Positions 34,050 to 46,587 are shown, counted from the first letter of the stretch. The stretch: DNA of 64,000 nucleotides from Anastatus disparis (GCA_017163975.1 JAFFSR010000249.1:2652001-2716000); one strand, 5' to 3'. Notes: generated from the sequence alone by a model not told the origin. Numbers and translations: made by a program.

Positions 34050-35454
34050 CTTGTATTAGTTTATCTTCTTTCTTCACTATCTCTATATTTTTATTCTAAT
34101 CGAACGCAAATACGCTATCTAACGCTTGCAGTGTGTGTTTATTCGCGTTATGTAATAAATAATTTTTCAGTTCGTATTTGTGTAGTTAGAAACTAAGCCA
34201 CACACAAACGTATAAAAAAATGATAAAATATATGTATATATAATTTAAAGAAAATCCATATATTTTATGTTTTGGCTTTTGGATATATTCGTTAAAAAGT
34301 AATAACTATTATTATTTTAGTAACTACTACCAAAAATTTTCAATACTATTGTTTTAATATTTATTATATGAAAGAAATTTAACTAACACTGTTATTAAAA
34401 TTTTCAAAATACTCGATTAAATCCAGGAACCTGTGCGCTTTTAAACTTGAGTTAAAAGCGCACACTGTGTAAGGATAATTTATTTATAATACAATTTTAT
34501 CAAACGTGTAGTGTACGAAAGTGTTTAATTTTGAAATGAAAACGTCGAGAAGAAATTTTTTTGATTTTCTTTATGACACACACTGCGCTGATCAATTGCC
34601 ACGCTACGGGATGGCAATTTTTGATGAGAGAGAATTTGTAATTTGTAACCAAGATTATAAATTTTAAACTCTATTCAATCATGCACACACGAAAAAAAAA
34701 ATTTTCAGACCCTTTAATATATATGGATATGAATATATTTTAACTTTTATTTAATTTAATTTTATATTAAATATATAAAAAAAAGGATTTTACTTTTTGC
34801 CGTTATGGAGGTTAGATTCTTATTATATTAAAGAGATGTTAATAACTAATCAAATTTCAACTTCCTCGACAGTTGAAATCAATCTTTCTCTCTCACTATT
34901 AAAGTCAAGTAACTATGACTAACGACCTAATCGGCAATAGGGTTATATAACTAACGCACGTTTTTATTTTCAATAAATTCTAAATCCTTGTTCGCTTTTT
35001 CACTTAAAGCGAACAAAAGCATGCAGAGTTTATCTCTTGAACTCTGTGTCTAACAAACGTCGACAATATTTGCGCATTATTTAGAGAGAAGAAGAAAATT
35101 TTCGTTGGGACACGTGGGGACGCAATTTATTTTTAAAAAAAATTTTGTAATATATTTCCGAAAAAAATCACAAAAGGGAAAGAAAAAAAATTTTCCTAAT
35201 TTTAAATTCAATAAATTTTATTGTAACAATAATTTTGTTTTACAAAAAAAAAAATTTTATTCAACACGTGTTGTACTTAATCTTTGCTATAGGCAAACGC
35301 CATCTTTAATACAAAAATTTTTAAGCAACGCGAAGCCTGTTCGCTTCGACACCGGCTACTTGCTCGACGCCATTTGCAAATTTTTGCTTTATTATATGAC
35401 GCGTAGAAAAAAAAACCTGATCCCGTTGATGCATCTATACATTGGGCGCGATTT
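34050..35454 (-). other. Gypsy 5' leader, about 1.4 kb
   Basis: Lies between the 5' LTR and gag on the minus strand. It is AT-rich, with poly-A/T tracts and no supported open frame. The GCGCCCAATG block near 35448 may be the primer-binding site. Confidence 0.6.
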
Positions 35455-35732
35455 TGTAACGGTTATTTAGCACACATTACAAAAAGAAATAGCTATTGAT
35501 TTAATATTTAATTTTGCTAAGTCAAGAAATTTTATTATAGATAGAGTTGCCAACAACTCGTAAGAAAATAATCATATACATATTACGCGGCAAACTCTAT
35601 GGTGCTAGTTAGTCAAACATATATTGACTAGCGTCAAGACTTCATACTATATACTCGTCGCTGAGCGTCTCTCTCTCTCTTACCTGATCGAGAGACGCGA
35701 TGCCGGCAGCACAGCTTTCCTTATTTTACACA

Positions 35733-35772
<40 letters not shown>

Positions 35773-36594
35773 GATATTAAAAATAAGGACCGCGGAGGTG
35801 TCGGGGTAAGCAAATTGATACAGGTCTTTAAACTTAATGTAAATTTATTAAATATGTAAAAAAAGAAATAAAATAAAATGAATTTAGGTAAAAAATAAGA
35901 ACAAGAGTTAATAATGATAATTCTAAGGGGGGACGCGACGCGAACTAAATTATCCTAAGATATTACAATGAACGCGCGCCCTCTCTATGCTAAGATTTCC
36001 TAGAGGAAAGAAATCTTAGCCAAGTAGATATAATAAGATAAACTCACAAATACGCCTAGAAGCTTCTATGATAATAGCAATACATACGCCGGAGATATAC
36101 CGCCAACGATACAGACAGCATGTCGCAACCCGGTCGCTGGGGCTCGAAGGAAACAGCCAAGCAAAAGATCGATTTCCTGATCGCTGCGACTCCTCGGAGG
36201 CAGCCAAGACCAGCACGTACAACCAGGAGATGATGACGATCTTCTAGCAACGATCTTCCTTTGTCCTTTTATCAAAATCTATATGCAGCACTACACCAAC
36301 GCGTTTATTAAGTTAAGACCTAAATAAAAGCCGAAAGATATGGCGATGATGCGTGCTTATAGGCCGCTAAACAATGTCTCCCGCACAGGGCAGAAATATA
36401 TATAAGCTAACGTGTGCGCTTATGAACTGCCGGAAATGTTCTGCCGCGCCTCGTGGCTTTCTTGCTCTTCTTGCGCGCGCTACTTGTCAAGTTACGTACT
36501 TCTTCACGTAACTTAGACGAGGTATATGACTGAGCGCGTGTCGTTTATTTTAGCCTAAGCGCGCAAGATTCGAACACGGTAGAATACCGTGACA
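35455..36594 (-). repeat. Gypsy 5' LTR, 1140 bp
   Basis: Complete LTR with short inverted ends (TGTCACGGT and ACCGTTACA when read on the minus strand). It contains a (TA)n tract at 35744-35768 at the position where the other LTR has its insertion. Confidence 0.9.
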
Positions 36595-36635
36595 ATATAT
36601 ATATATATATATTTAAAAAAAAGTACTGGTTTGTC

Positions 36636-36704
<69 letters not shown>
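36595..36704. repeat. TA microsatellites
   Basis: (TA)n at about 36595-36611 and 36639-36704, separated by a short unique segment. Confidence 0.9.
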
Positions 36705-36707
<3 letters not shown>

Positions 36708-36811
36708 TTTAAAAAAGTGTGCGCGCGAAGGTCACCGATTTTGCGGGTTTCGAGATATGTTTTAGTATTATAAAAGTTAGGAATCTGTGCAAAATTTCAG
36801 CTCTCTAGGTG

Positions 36812-39497
36812 CAAAAAATATCAACAATAATCTTTGAAATAAACCCCGGATCGAATATTTTGATCAATTAGAACCAAAGTTATGACGATTTCAAGTTTAA
36901 AAAAAAATGCTGAAACTTTAAATAAATATGATATTTACATTGAGGAAACGCAATTTTCGTTAAAGATTAAAATCTGAGGATATAAATTTTTTAATTTAAA
37001 AAAAAAGTTATTTTGATGAAAGAATACATAACCATTTATCCTCTTTTTATGGTATATTGTTATAATAAAAATTTTTTTTGTTGAAGAATATAATTTTTTT
37101 ATCAGTTTGAATTTCGCACCTAGAATTCGAATTTATTTTGTAGGGAGTTGACGCATGTCACTACTAGGTGGCGATGATTCGTTCTTTGCATTCTCATCAA
37201 TGACTTGACGCGTTTAAAAATATAAGAAAAGAAAGATAAAAAATAAAGTTGTTTAAGAAAAATTATTTTTTTCGATCTGTCATTGAACAGAATATCAATA
37301 ATGGCATCACTGATTCTTAAAATGAAGTGCAAGGATTTAGAAGAAAGGCACAAAAAAGTTGTTTATGATTGCTCCAAAAGTCTGCTTAGAGAATTAGGTG
37401 ATCTAACGGAGTCTTTGAAGCGCTTGTATCCAAATACTTCTTTCTCTAGAGAAGATAAAGTATGCCCTTCGTGTTACAAAATATTATGAGATGAAGTGAA
37501 AAATGCGCCTGTTTCATCGACTTCAAGCAGTCAAAAATCTTCGGAAGATTTTATTCATAGTGAGGCTGTGGTAGAACAGCTCAACGAGACTTCAAGTAAT
37601 TTTAAATTAAATATTTCACCAATTAAAATGCCTCAAAGTATCAATATCAAGATGCGAGAATCTTATGCTCTCCGAAAAAGAAAACAAATAAACGATGCAT
37701 TTGATTCACAAATAGCAAGTAAAATGATGAAAGTCTACGATATAACGAATTTGCCCGCATTGAATGAAAATAATGAATGTAAAACAAATGATAAATGGCT
37801 TGAGAATATTAAAATTGCATTAGATAATTGTTCAAATTTTCAGTGCGATTGTTGAGTATTATACCAAGTGATATTCCCAAAGATTATTTATTATCAGTTT
37901 TACCAAATGTAACTATTTATATGATTGATCAAGCACGATCATTGGTGAATAATAAAAAAATTTACAAGCAGTCTGAGAACTATTGTGGACATTCTTTGGA
38001 TAATGAAATTGTAATGAAAGTAAAGGATTATTATCTGAGTGATGATTTTAATTGTTCTCGTCAAAGTGCAAATAAAAGCGACACAGTATCTATCAAAGAA
38101 AATGGTATAAAAACTAAAAAAGTCAAACGCTTTCTTACGCGAAGTATAAAAGAAATATATCAATTATTTAAAGACGAAAATCCTGAAATAAGAACAAAAA
38201 TTGGTAAATCAACATTCTACGCTTTAAGACCGGAGTGGGTTATACCACATCCACCCACCGATTCGTGTCTTTGCGTTTACTGCGAGAATCTTAAACTTAT
38301 GTTAGATGCTTTGAATAATTATGAAAAAGAGAATAAACAAGACATTGCAGATTTGGAATTGAAAATATGTTCTTCACTTTTTTGTTCAAAAGATGATATG
38401 AAATGTGTACTAAGAGAATGTAAAGAATGTCCCATTGGAGATTCTATTGATTTACAAGTAATTTCTTTGATAGAAGAAGATTTATATGAAGAAATAATTT
38501 ATGGTGTTTGGGAAAAATCAAATTTACTGAATAAAACTAGCACAATTGAAAATTTCTTAATAGAGTTAAGAGAGCGCGCTCTCACTGTAAAAACTCATAA
38601 ATTGGTCAAAGAAATTAGACGTATAGCAATTAAAGAGGTTAAACTTTTAGCGAAAAATAATGACTTCCAATTAGTTATTCATGTCAATTTTGCAGAAAAT
38701 TGGACAGTTCTGCTTCAAAATGAAATTCAAAGCTATCATTGGAGTAAAAACCAAATAACCATTTCCGATGGAGTTGCCAGTCATTTTAAAAATAGATATC
38801 AATTCTATGAGCTTCAAAACTCAAAAATAAACAGAAAATGGCTTTTTTCTGCAACAGGTCATGGTAAAGGCGCTTGTGACGGTATTAGTGGATTAGTTAA
38901 ACATTATGCTACCACGCATAATCTATTTAAGAAGAGTGCAGATTTTATTAGAAACGCTGAAAATTTCTCCACTCACGTATCAAAATATACTCCGTCGATT
39001 AACATTCTTGTTATCCGCAAGGATGAGTTGGAAGTTTTTCGATTGAAAAAAAAAATGGAATGGTTAGGAAATGCAAAAGAAATTAATGGCATTTAAAAGA
39101 TTCACTGTTGGAAAAGTGAACGAAACCAAATCTACACTGCCAAAACTTCGAGACATGAGTGGCAAGAAGTGAATTGAAAGGTTTTATTCAAATTCGGATT
39201 TTTTTATTCACATTAGTTCTCAATTCATTAGTGTTCTTTCTTAATTGTATCGCATATTATTTGTTCATTGAGAATTACCAAATAATATATTTTAGTATTT
39301 AAAAAACTCACCTTTTCAAAATTCAAATTCAAAATCCAAAATTCAAATTCAAAATTCAAAATTTAAAATTCAAAGTAAATATATTTATTTAAAGTTTCAG
39401 CATTTTTTTTTAAACTTGAAATCGTCATAACTTTTGTTCTAATTGATCAAAATATTCGATCTGGGGTTTATTTTAAAGATTATTGTTGATATTTTTG
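36812..39497 (+). mobile_element. DNA transposon with 118-bp TIRs and an SDG/HGKGACDG transposase
   Basis: Inverted repeats of about 118 bp (36812-36929 and 39381-39497) match at nearly all positions (for example ATCGAATATTTTGATCAATT). They flank a transposase gene of about 1.8 kb. The outer limits are uncertain: homology ends at CAAAAAATATCAAC, and I found no definite target duplication, so true termini may lie further out. Between the gene and the right arm there is a short ATTCAAAATTCAAA repeat (39315-39375). Confidence 0.75.
37298..39096 (+). pseudogene. Putative DDE-type transposase (SDG…HGKGACDG family), frame-broken
   Basis: Three open pieces follow one another: from ATG 37298 (or 37283) to 37489, 37496-37855, and 37828-39096. 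The first contains a CPSCYK zinc-binding motif. The last (422 aa) has a CxxxxC-rich segment (CLCVYCENLK, CVLRECKECP), a VNFAENW box, ITISDGVASHFKNRYQF and SATGHGKGACDGISG. I recognise these from multicopy insect transposon proteins whose acidic residues probably form a DDE-like triad. I cannot assign the superfamily from memory. A TGA/TAG-type stop at 37487-37489 and a frameshift near 37840 inactivate it, though the large last piece is intact. Confidence 0.6.
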
Positions 39498-40147
39498 ATA
39501 TATTAATAAATAAAAGCATAAAAATAGTTGTAAGAACACGTAAAGTTGGAAAAATAGTACGATGCGCCATGGTATCAATGCTTTAAAATCGAAAATATAA
39601 AAAAAACATTTAAAAATCTGTTTAAAAAAAATAAGGCAAAATCGCATATTCTCACCTACCCTAAAGGTTAGTATTTTTTATGTATAAAATCATATAAAAA
39701 TTTAAAAAAAAAAAAAATATAGTTTTTGAGAAAATTGTGTTTGAAAAAAATCGCTTTTTTTGGTTTTTTGTAAATAACTCAGTGAGATCAAATTGTATTA
39801 CAAAAATCGAGATTGCATTTAAAACGAGACAGAATTCCGCATACTTTCGTTAAAAGAATGCCCAAAAAGGTTAAAAATTGACGGAGCTATAGTCATTTAA
39901 AAGTAGAGGTTCATTTCCAATTTTTGAATTTTCGTTTTTACATCCAACACTAAAATTGCTGTAGTAAAAAAAAAAAATTTTAAGCGTTCTACGAGGTAAA
40001 TTTTATTTTTATATACATAATAGAAGGTATTTTTATTACTTAGAAGAAAAAAAAATTCGATCAGTGACGGCCTGCATGAATCTGAATGGAATCAGCCATA
40101 AGTATTATTTTCAATTTACATGAAAAAATCTTTCTCTAATGGTAGGG
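39498..40147. other. AT-rich spacer, no gene
   Basis: Poly-A and poly-T runs and short phrases such as AAAATCGCTTTTTTTGG. It could be the outer part of the preceding transposon. Nothing definite. Confidence 0.35.
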
Positions 40148-40749
40148 GGACATTTTTCCTAATCCTATTTTCCCAATGGACATTTTTCCCAAAAGTCAAT
40201 TTTCCCAAGCGACAATTTTTCCAAAAACAATTTTTCCCAAAATGCTTTTTTCCCAAATAATTTTTAATTTAAACTTTACATTGTATCCAACATGTTTTTG
40301 TAGTTGGCGCAACATAATTTTCGTGTCGCCTTGTTCTTTTGAAAATTCTTCAAAAAAGTTATATAGACTAGGATGATGTTTACCAACTACTAGCTGGAAT
40401 CTATTATGCCAACCTTCAGCTACATTGTTTGTACGTGATGTTCAATCACTTGAAAGTTTAGTGAAAATTGATCACCCGAAAATTTGGAAAATGTCAATGC
40501 ATAACCAAGCAATAAAAGAAAAAGAATGACTTGAATTGAAAATTTGGAAAATGTCAATGCATAACCAAGCAGTAAAAAAAACAAAAGGATGACTTGAATT
40601 GAATTGAAGTTGCTCTCCGGATTTTTATTCTTTTATAATATATAATATGTTTTTTGGGAAAAATGTCCATCTTGGGGAAAATTACTTTTGGGAAAAAATA
40701 GCATTGGGAAAAATGTCTTTTGGGAAAAATGGATTGGGAAAATCGTCAT
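40148..40749 (-). mobile_element. Mutator-like remnant with repetitive TTTTCCCAA inverted ends
   Basis: Both ends are made of tandem variants of GGACATTTTTCCCAAAAG, in opposite orientation (about 40148-40258 and 40652-40749). Between them, on the minus strand (about 40440-40300), a short frame reads AEGWHNRFQ, VGKHHPSLYNF and KEQGD, the C-terminal signature of MULE transposases. A 60-bp segment is duplicated in tandem at 40479-40605. Most of the transposase is missing, so it is an internally deleted copy. Confidence 0.7.
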
Positions 40750-40767
40750 ACAATCTTCTTTAATTAA

Positions 40768-41007
40768 CCTTTAGCTGGCCGGGGGGTACTATAGTACCAT
40801 ATGCTCTTTTTTATCAAATTTTGAAACCGTTTCATTTTTCCTCTTATAAACTATGCTACCCTTTGGAGTAACCTTTGAAGATCCCTCCAGAATGTTTTGA
40901 AGTTTAGATAACCAATACTTTAGTTTTTACGACAATTTTTCGCGCTAGGGTACTACAGTACCCCATAGGCCAGCTATAATCGGCTGGAGAGGCATGCCAG
41001 CTAAAGG
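40768..41007. mobile_element. 240-bp piggyBac-like MITE
   Basis: TTAA duplications at 40764-40767 and 41008-41011 flank CCTTTAGCTGGC…GCCAGCTAAAGG, a perfect 12-bp inverted repeat with the CCY start of piggyBac ends. Near each end lies a GGTACTAYAGTACC palindrome. Non-coding. Confidence 0.85.
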
Positions 41008-41535
41008 TTAATAGCGCGTAACCTAGTCAACAAATTATTTCGATAACAATTATTTGCGCAATTACGTTTTGTTATTAGCAAACTATAATTAAACTTGATT
41101 CAAACTCGATAACAAAATTATTAATTTTCTCATAATAAAAATAATAAGATCGTTTTTATAAAAAAAATCATTTGCAAATTTTAATAATTACATTTTTATG
41201 TAAATACGACCTTGTGCGCATGCGTAGATCATAATTTTATATTCTAAGGTTATTTGTCAAATAGAGAGGCATCACTCTTTTAGTTAAATTTCGAATTACT
41301 GTGGACACCATTCCACCGGGGATGCTACTCCCACTAATAAGAGATGGGATACTTGGGTTTATTGGTTAATAATTTGTTGAATTTTAGAATAGTCAAAGCA
41401 CTTTCCATACTTTTTTTAAAGATACGCAAGTACTCCATTTCTTATTAATGAAAGTTGCGCTCCCGCAAAATCCGCCCACGGAGTTCTGAAATTTAATTCA
41501 AGAAATAATTTATGTCCATCCGTCAAATAACTTTA

Positions 41536-41654
41536 GGCTCTAATTTATAGTCGACACTCAGCACTCAAACATCATTATATCTTACTTTTTTATTATAAGA
41601 AAGATAAAGACAAAATGATGTTTGAGTGCTGAGTGTCAACTATAAATTAGAGCC
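41536..41654. mobile_element. 119-bp Tourist-like foldback MITE
   Basis: TTA duplications (41533-41535 and 41655-41657) flank arms of about 41 bp beginning GGCTCTAATTTATAG, which carry GACACTCAGCACTCAAACAT. Related to the MITE at 47029, which has the same motif order. Confidence 0.85.
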
Positions 41655-41817
41655 TTAGATAAAATATAAAATTATTATGCACCTGCGCACAAAGCCGCGT
41701 TTAAATATGAATTGATTTTACGCGCAATGGGGTAGATGTGGGTATTGCTACGGAGGTGCCAGTTACTGTTTATTCAAATAAAATTTGTAAAAATAATTTT
41801 TTCTCAGTCCATGAATA

Positions 41818-41894
41818 CTGCCGTCCAAAGTAAGAAAACCTTAACTCCAATGGGATTCCAATGTAGTTAACCACTTTTACACTTTGGACGGCAG
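41818..41894. mobile_element. 77-bp MITE with CTGCCGTCCAAAGT ends
   Basis: Perfect inverted CTGCCGTCCAAAGT termini with a possible 4-bp duplication AATA (41814-41817 and 41895-41898). No coding sequence. Confidence 0.65.
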
Positions 41895-41899
41895 AATAA

Positions 41900-42600
41900 T
41901 ATTTGAATGCATAATCAAATATTATAAGTATTATTTAATATTTAAAAAAATATATCTCACAAAATAAGTCTAAAAATATTTAATATTGGTTATTTGAAAT
42001 TGAAGTGTTCTAAAATCTTGATAAATTTCGTAGAATCGCGATTACGAATGCATCCTAAATTTGACAATATTTTCTGTTTTTATTCTTTTTTACGTAAAAT
42101 AAGATCATTATTAAATAAAATATATCTTTGCTTATTTTTTTGGAAATTTCACCTAGCAGATATTTAATATTTTAATTTTACACCTTAGTATTATACGCCA
42201 TTAAAAGCACCAAATATGAATTACTGTGGCATCCTTTTATTATTATAACACGTGGTTAATCTAATCTCAACTTTTCGACGGAATATGTAAAAGTGTCAGT
42301 AGTAACTGGCGCGCAGCATTAGAAACACGGCCGTAGCAATAGCCACAAATACATTTTATTTTAAATTCGTTTTTACTTATTTTTAATTCTATAATTAATG
42401 CTAAATTAATTTTTTTCTAGTAAATCGATGTTTAAATATTTTATTAAAAATAAAAGTGATAAGTTTTCTTCATCTATAAGCTTTAATTTATAAGTTTAAA
42501 GTTCATCATACGTCGATTCCTCTGTAATACCCACATCAGGGTTGCAAATAATTAAATCATTCTGAGCTTTAAATAAATTTTAATTCACAAATCCTTTTTG
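41900..42600. other. AT-rich spacer
   Basis: No open frame or repeat that I can support; a GC-richer patch near 42290-42340 (GGCGCGCAGC) has no recognisable role. Confidence 0.35.
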
Positions 42601-43110
42601 AATTCGTAATTAAAGTTTTATTTAATTAACAATTCCTTTTAAATTAATAATTAAAAATATTTTAATTAACAAATCAAAATCTAATCGTGAATTGAAAAGG
42701 ATTTAATTAAAAAATCAAGAGGGATTCTCAATTAAATAAATTTCAATTAAGAAATCAAAATGTAATCGTGAATTGAAAGGGCTTTAATTACAAAATCAAA
42801 AGGAATTCTTAATTAAATAAATTTCAATTAAGAAATCAAAATTTAATCGTGAATTAAAAGGGCTTTCATTCCAAAATGAAAAGGAATCCTTAATTAAATA
42901 AATTTCAATTAAGAAATCAAAATGTAATCGTGAATTGAAAGGGCTTTAATTCCAAAATCAAAAGGAATCCTTAATTAAATAAATTTCAATTAAGAAATCA
43001 AAATGTAATCGTGAATTGAAAGCGCTTTAATTCCAAAATCAAAAGGAATCCTTAATTAAATAAATTTCAATCAAGAAATCAAAATGTAATCGTGAATTGA
43101 AAGAGCGTCA
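42600..43110. repeat. 81-bp tandem repeat, about 5.5 copies
   Basis: The motif AAGAAATCAAAATGTAATCG recurs at 42749, 42830, 42911, 42992 and 43073, exactly 81 bp apart. Each unit also has GTGAATTGAAAGGGCTTTAA and CTTAATTAAATAAATTTC. Copies before 42749 are more diverged. Confidence 0.9.
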
Positions 43111-43199
43111 GTTATGATTATGATTTGTGAATTCGAGGGCTTTAATTAAAAATTCCACAATTCCTTTTTAATTAAACGTACTAAGGAATTTTTATCGTA

Positions 43200-43306
43200 T
43201 ATATGTATATAGAAAAACATATGTGGACGCGCACATACATACGCACCTGGGCTCATATATATGCAACATTTCGTGTCGAACCACACGCACACATACAGAC
43301 AAGTTG

Positions 43307-43337
<31 letters not shown>

Positions 43338-43389
43338 CACACATACATACGTGGGACATTCCACGTCAATTAGAACGCACCCACAGACA

Positions 43390-43433
<44 letters not shown>

Positions 43434-44032
43434 CATACATACATACATACATGGGACATTCCACGTCAACTAGAACACACCCACAGACAGGTTTATATAT
43501 ATATATATATATGGGACGTTCCATGTCGTTTCGCATGCATGCACGCACACTTTAATATTCATGGGATTTTTCGTGTCAATTGAAACACAAGCAGACAAAG
43601 GTTTATATATATGAGACATTTGATGTCAATTCGCATGCATGCACACAGGCTTTAATAAACATGGGATTTTTCATGTCAATTATAACGCACGCACACACAG
43701 GTTTATATATATGCGACATTTCATGCCAATGCGCACGCACACACATAGGATTATATATATATATATATATATATATGGGACATTTCATGTCAACTCATAT
43801 GTACTCATAATCACAGGCTTTTCTATATATATGGAACATTTCATGACAACTCTTACACACCTATCCGAGTTCCTTCAGGTTCACATATATAGGACGTTTC
43901 ATGTCAATTTTCATTCATGCACACACACGTTAATGTACATGGGATTTTTTATGTAAATTTTAACGCACGCACATACAGGTTTATATATATGGGACATTTC
44001 ATGCCAGTGCGCACTCACACACACACACACAG

Positions 44033-44090
<58 letters not shown>

Positions 44091-44693
44091 GACATTTCAT
44101 GTCAACTCATATGTACTCATAATCACAGGCTTATCTATATATATGGAACATTTCATGACAACTCTCACACACCTATCCGAGTTCTCAGGTTTTCATATAT
44201 GGGACGTTTCATGTCAATTTTCATTCATGCACACACACGTTAATATACATGGGATATTTTATGTAAATTTTAACGCACGCACATACAGGTTTATATATAT
44301 GGAACATTTCATGCCAATGCGCATGCACACACACACAGGATTATATATATATATATGGGACATTTCATGTCAACTCGTATGTACTCATATTCAAAGGCTT
44401 TTCTATATATATGGAACATTTCATGACAACTCTCACACACCTATCCGAGTTTCTTCAGGTTGACATATATGGGACGTTTCATGTCAATTTGCATTCATGC
44501 ATACACGCTTTTATATACATGTGACTCTTCATGTCAACTCATGTACGACCTTCCAGACAGGTTTTCGCATATGTATATATGGTTCATTTCATATCAACTT
44601 GCTCACGTTCACCCGCAATTTTTTTGTTTATATATATATATATATACATGGGACATTTCATGTCAACTCGCACGTACTCGCAAGCACAGACTT

Positions 44694-44731
<38 letters not shown>

Positions 44732-45011
44732 GACATTTCATGACAACTTGTACACACCTATCTAAGTACCCTTAAGTTCATATATATGAGACGTTTCATG
44801 TCAATTCGCATGCATGCACACACGCGTTCATGTACGTGGGACTTTTCATGTCGACTCACAAGCATGATATAAACATATATATATATACATAAGGGACATT
44901 TCATGTAGAATCGCACGTACACACACAGGTTTATTCAAGTTTATATGGAACATTTAATTTCAACTCATACGCGCACGCACACGCTCACACATACAAACAC
45001 ATATTTAACTT

Positions 45012-45048
<37 letters not shown>

Positions 45049-45050
45049 AT
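43200..45050. repeat. Large ACATTTCATGTCAA minisatellite with TA tracts
   Basis: About 30 degenerate copies of a ~55-65-bp unit: GGGACATTTCATGTCAAC, then a purine/pyrimidine-alternating CGCACGCACACACA segment, then GGTTTATATATAT. TA tracts reach about 50 bp (44038-44088). A higher-order block of about 300 bp (TCATATGTACTCATAATCAC…CACACCTATCCGAG…CATTCATGCACACAC) is repeated at about 43786, 44091 and 44360. Open frames here are artefacts of the repeat. Confidence 0.9.
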
Positions 45051-45611
45051 ATACATTAGGGTGTCCCTTATTTACCACTGTTTTTTTTTTCGTTGTGCTG
45101 CCCCCTGGATCTTTAATTTATGCTAAAAAATGAAGATTCTACTCGGAAAAAGTAAGAAAAAGACGTTTTAAATCGTGCCTATTTCGCAAAACGAGATTTT
45201 AATCCACGTATACGCATTATACTTAATCTAACGTATTTCATTCCTCTACTATGTTAAAAAAGAGCTTTAAACAGTTCAACTATTAGATTTTTTTTATGTA
45301 AAATTTGGCATAAGAACGAAGTTTTACTTATTTTAGATCAAAACGTACATATAGTAAGGTAAGAGACACTTTTGCATTAATTAAGGTCAGTTTTTTAAAT
45401 TATTTTTTGCTTTTTTGATTAATAATGAAAGTTATTTATGATTTGCCTGATTATTTTGAGTAATAATTTTCAAAAAATAGACATAAAAATTCACAACAAT
45501 TATAAATTAACATATTTTGTACATTATGAAATTTCTAAGATTGTTTTCAAAAACAATTTTTGTTTACAATAGTTGGTTTAAGCGTATGATAATATTTTTT
45601 TTATAATATTA

Positions 45612-45839
45612 GGGGTAACCGGGGTAAATTGGACCCATGGGACAAACCAGACCAGCATTACTTTATATGAATATACGTAAATATTAGAAGATTAAAACTA
45701 CATAAAAAAACTTTAGCAATAAAAGTAATTCAATGTAACAATATTAAAATCTTATTGGTCAAATAAAAATTTATTATATTTTTACATAAAGTGATGCTGG
45801 TCCGATTTTCCCAGGGGTCCGATTTACCCCGATTTCCCC
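45612..45839. mobile_element. 228-bp MITE with GGGGTAACCGGGG-type ends
   Basis: Flanked by TA (45610-45611, 45840-45841). Ends are GGGGTAACCGGGGTAAATTG and an imperfect inverse (GGGGAAATCGGGGTAAATCG), with inner inverted GACCAGCATYACTTTAT blocks. Non-coding. Confidence 0.75.
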
Positions 45840-45952
45840 TACCTTCGATGTATTCAAGTTTTTAATTAATTTATTAAAAATTTTTGCATTATTAAACCGT
45901 TTTTACATATTTAGAAACATTTTAATAATCTAATTAACGTTATCAGATTTTA

Positions 45953-46587
45953 GGGTGAAATCAGATGGAGCGGAAAATAGGCGACGGAACGTCACAGAAC
46001 CTCAATTCCGCATCTTTGTATTCCGCCAACGGAGTAAAGACGACGTAATAGACATCAATTTTTATTTTGTTTAAAAAAATTATTAGTGCTTCAATAACCT
46101 CACGTAATATTTTTAATTTGCTTTCCATAGCTGTACTTTTAATTTCAATCAAACTTTTAAATTCTATTTTGGTTAACTATTTGTTTAAACAATTTCAAAA
46201 AGTCTGTGACGCTTCTATTATCCCGTCAAATTTGTTTCCCTATATTCACATGGAGTGGAATAGAAGTTCTGTGACGTTGATTAGCAATTTTGTAATTAAA
46301 AAATAATGACGTTAATTGAAATATTTGGTTATAATAACAAACTATATTTTATTTTTATAAAAAAAAGAATCTCATTACAATAACAATAGGTGATTATTTC
46401 CAACTTTTTTAACATTTTTGTTGTTAATTTAAAATTCGCAGATACATTTGTATGCTATTTTTAACAATTTTTCAGCTACATTCTGCGCCATGTGAACATA
46501 AGGAAAAAATTTGACGGAAAACAAGGCGACGGAATGAATGTTTTGTGACGTTCCGTCGTCTATTTTCCGCTCCATCTAATTTCACCC
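45953..46587. mobile_element. 635-bp PIF/Harbinger-like non-autonomous element
   Basis: TTA duplications (45950-45952 and 46588-46590) flank inverted ends of about 45 bp beginning GGGTGAAATYAGATGGAGCG. Short frames inside (for example 45961-46152 minus) have no recognisable domain. The TTA site and GGG start fit PIF/Harbinger. Confidence 0.75.

Larger units (their letters stand above)
27495..36594 (-). mobile_element. Ty3/Gypsy LTR retrotransposon, degraded
   Basis: Read on the minus strand. The 5' LTR is 35455-36594 (1140 bp, TGTCACGGT…GTTACA) and the 3' LTR is represented by 29157-29576 and 27495-27775, split by an insertion. Between them lie gag, protease, RT, RNase H and the start of integrase. 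Both ends abut TA repeats. A deletion removed the integrase catalytic core, any further 3' coding sequence and about 420 bp of the 3' LTR. A GCGCCCAATG block just inside the 5' LTR is a candidate primer-binding site. Confidence 0.9.

Noticed and set aside
42600..43110. Possible CRISPR-like array
   Set aside because: The repeats are contiguous tandem units with no unique spacers, and the genome is eukaryotic.
43146..45133. Many frames rich in Ile-Tyr and His-Thr
   Set aside because: Products of TA and CA repeats in the minisatellite, open in several frames at once.
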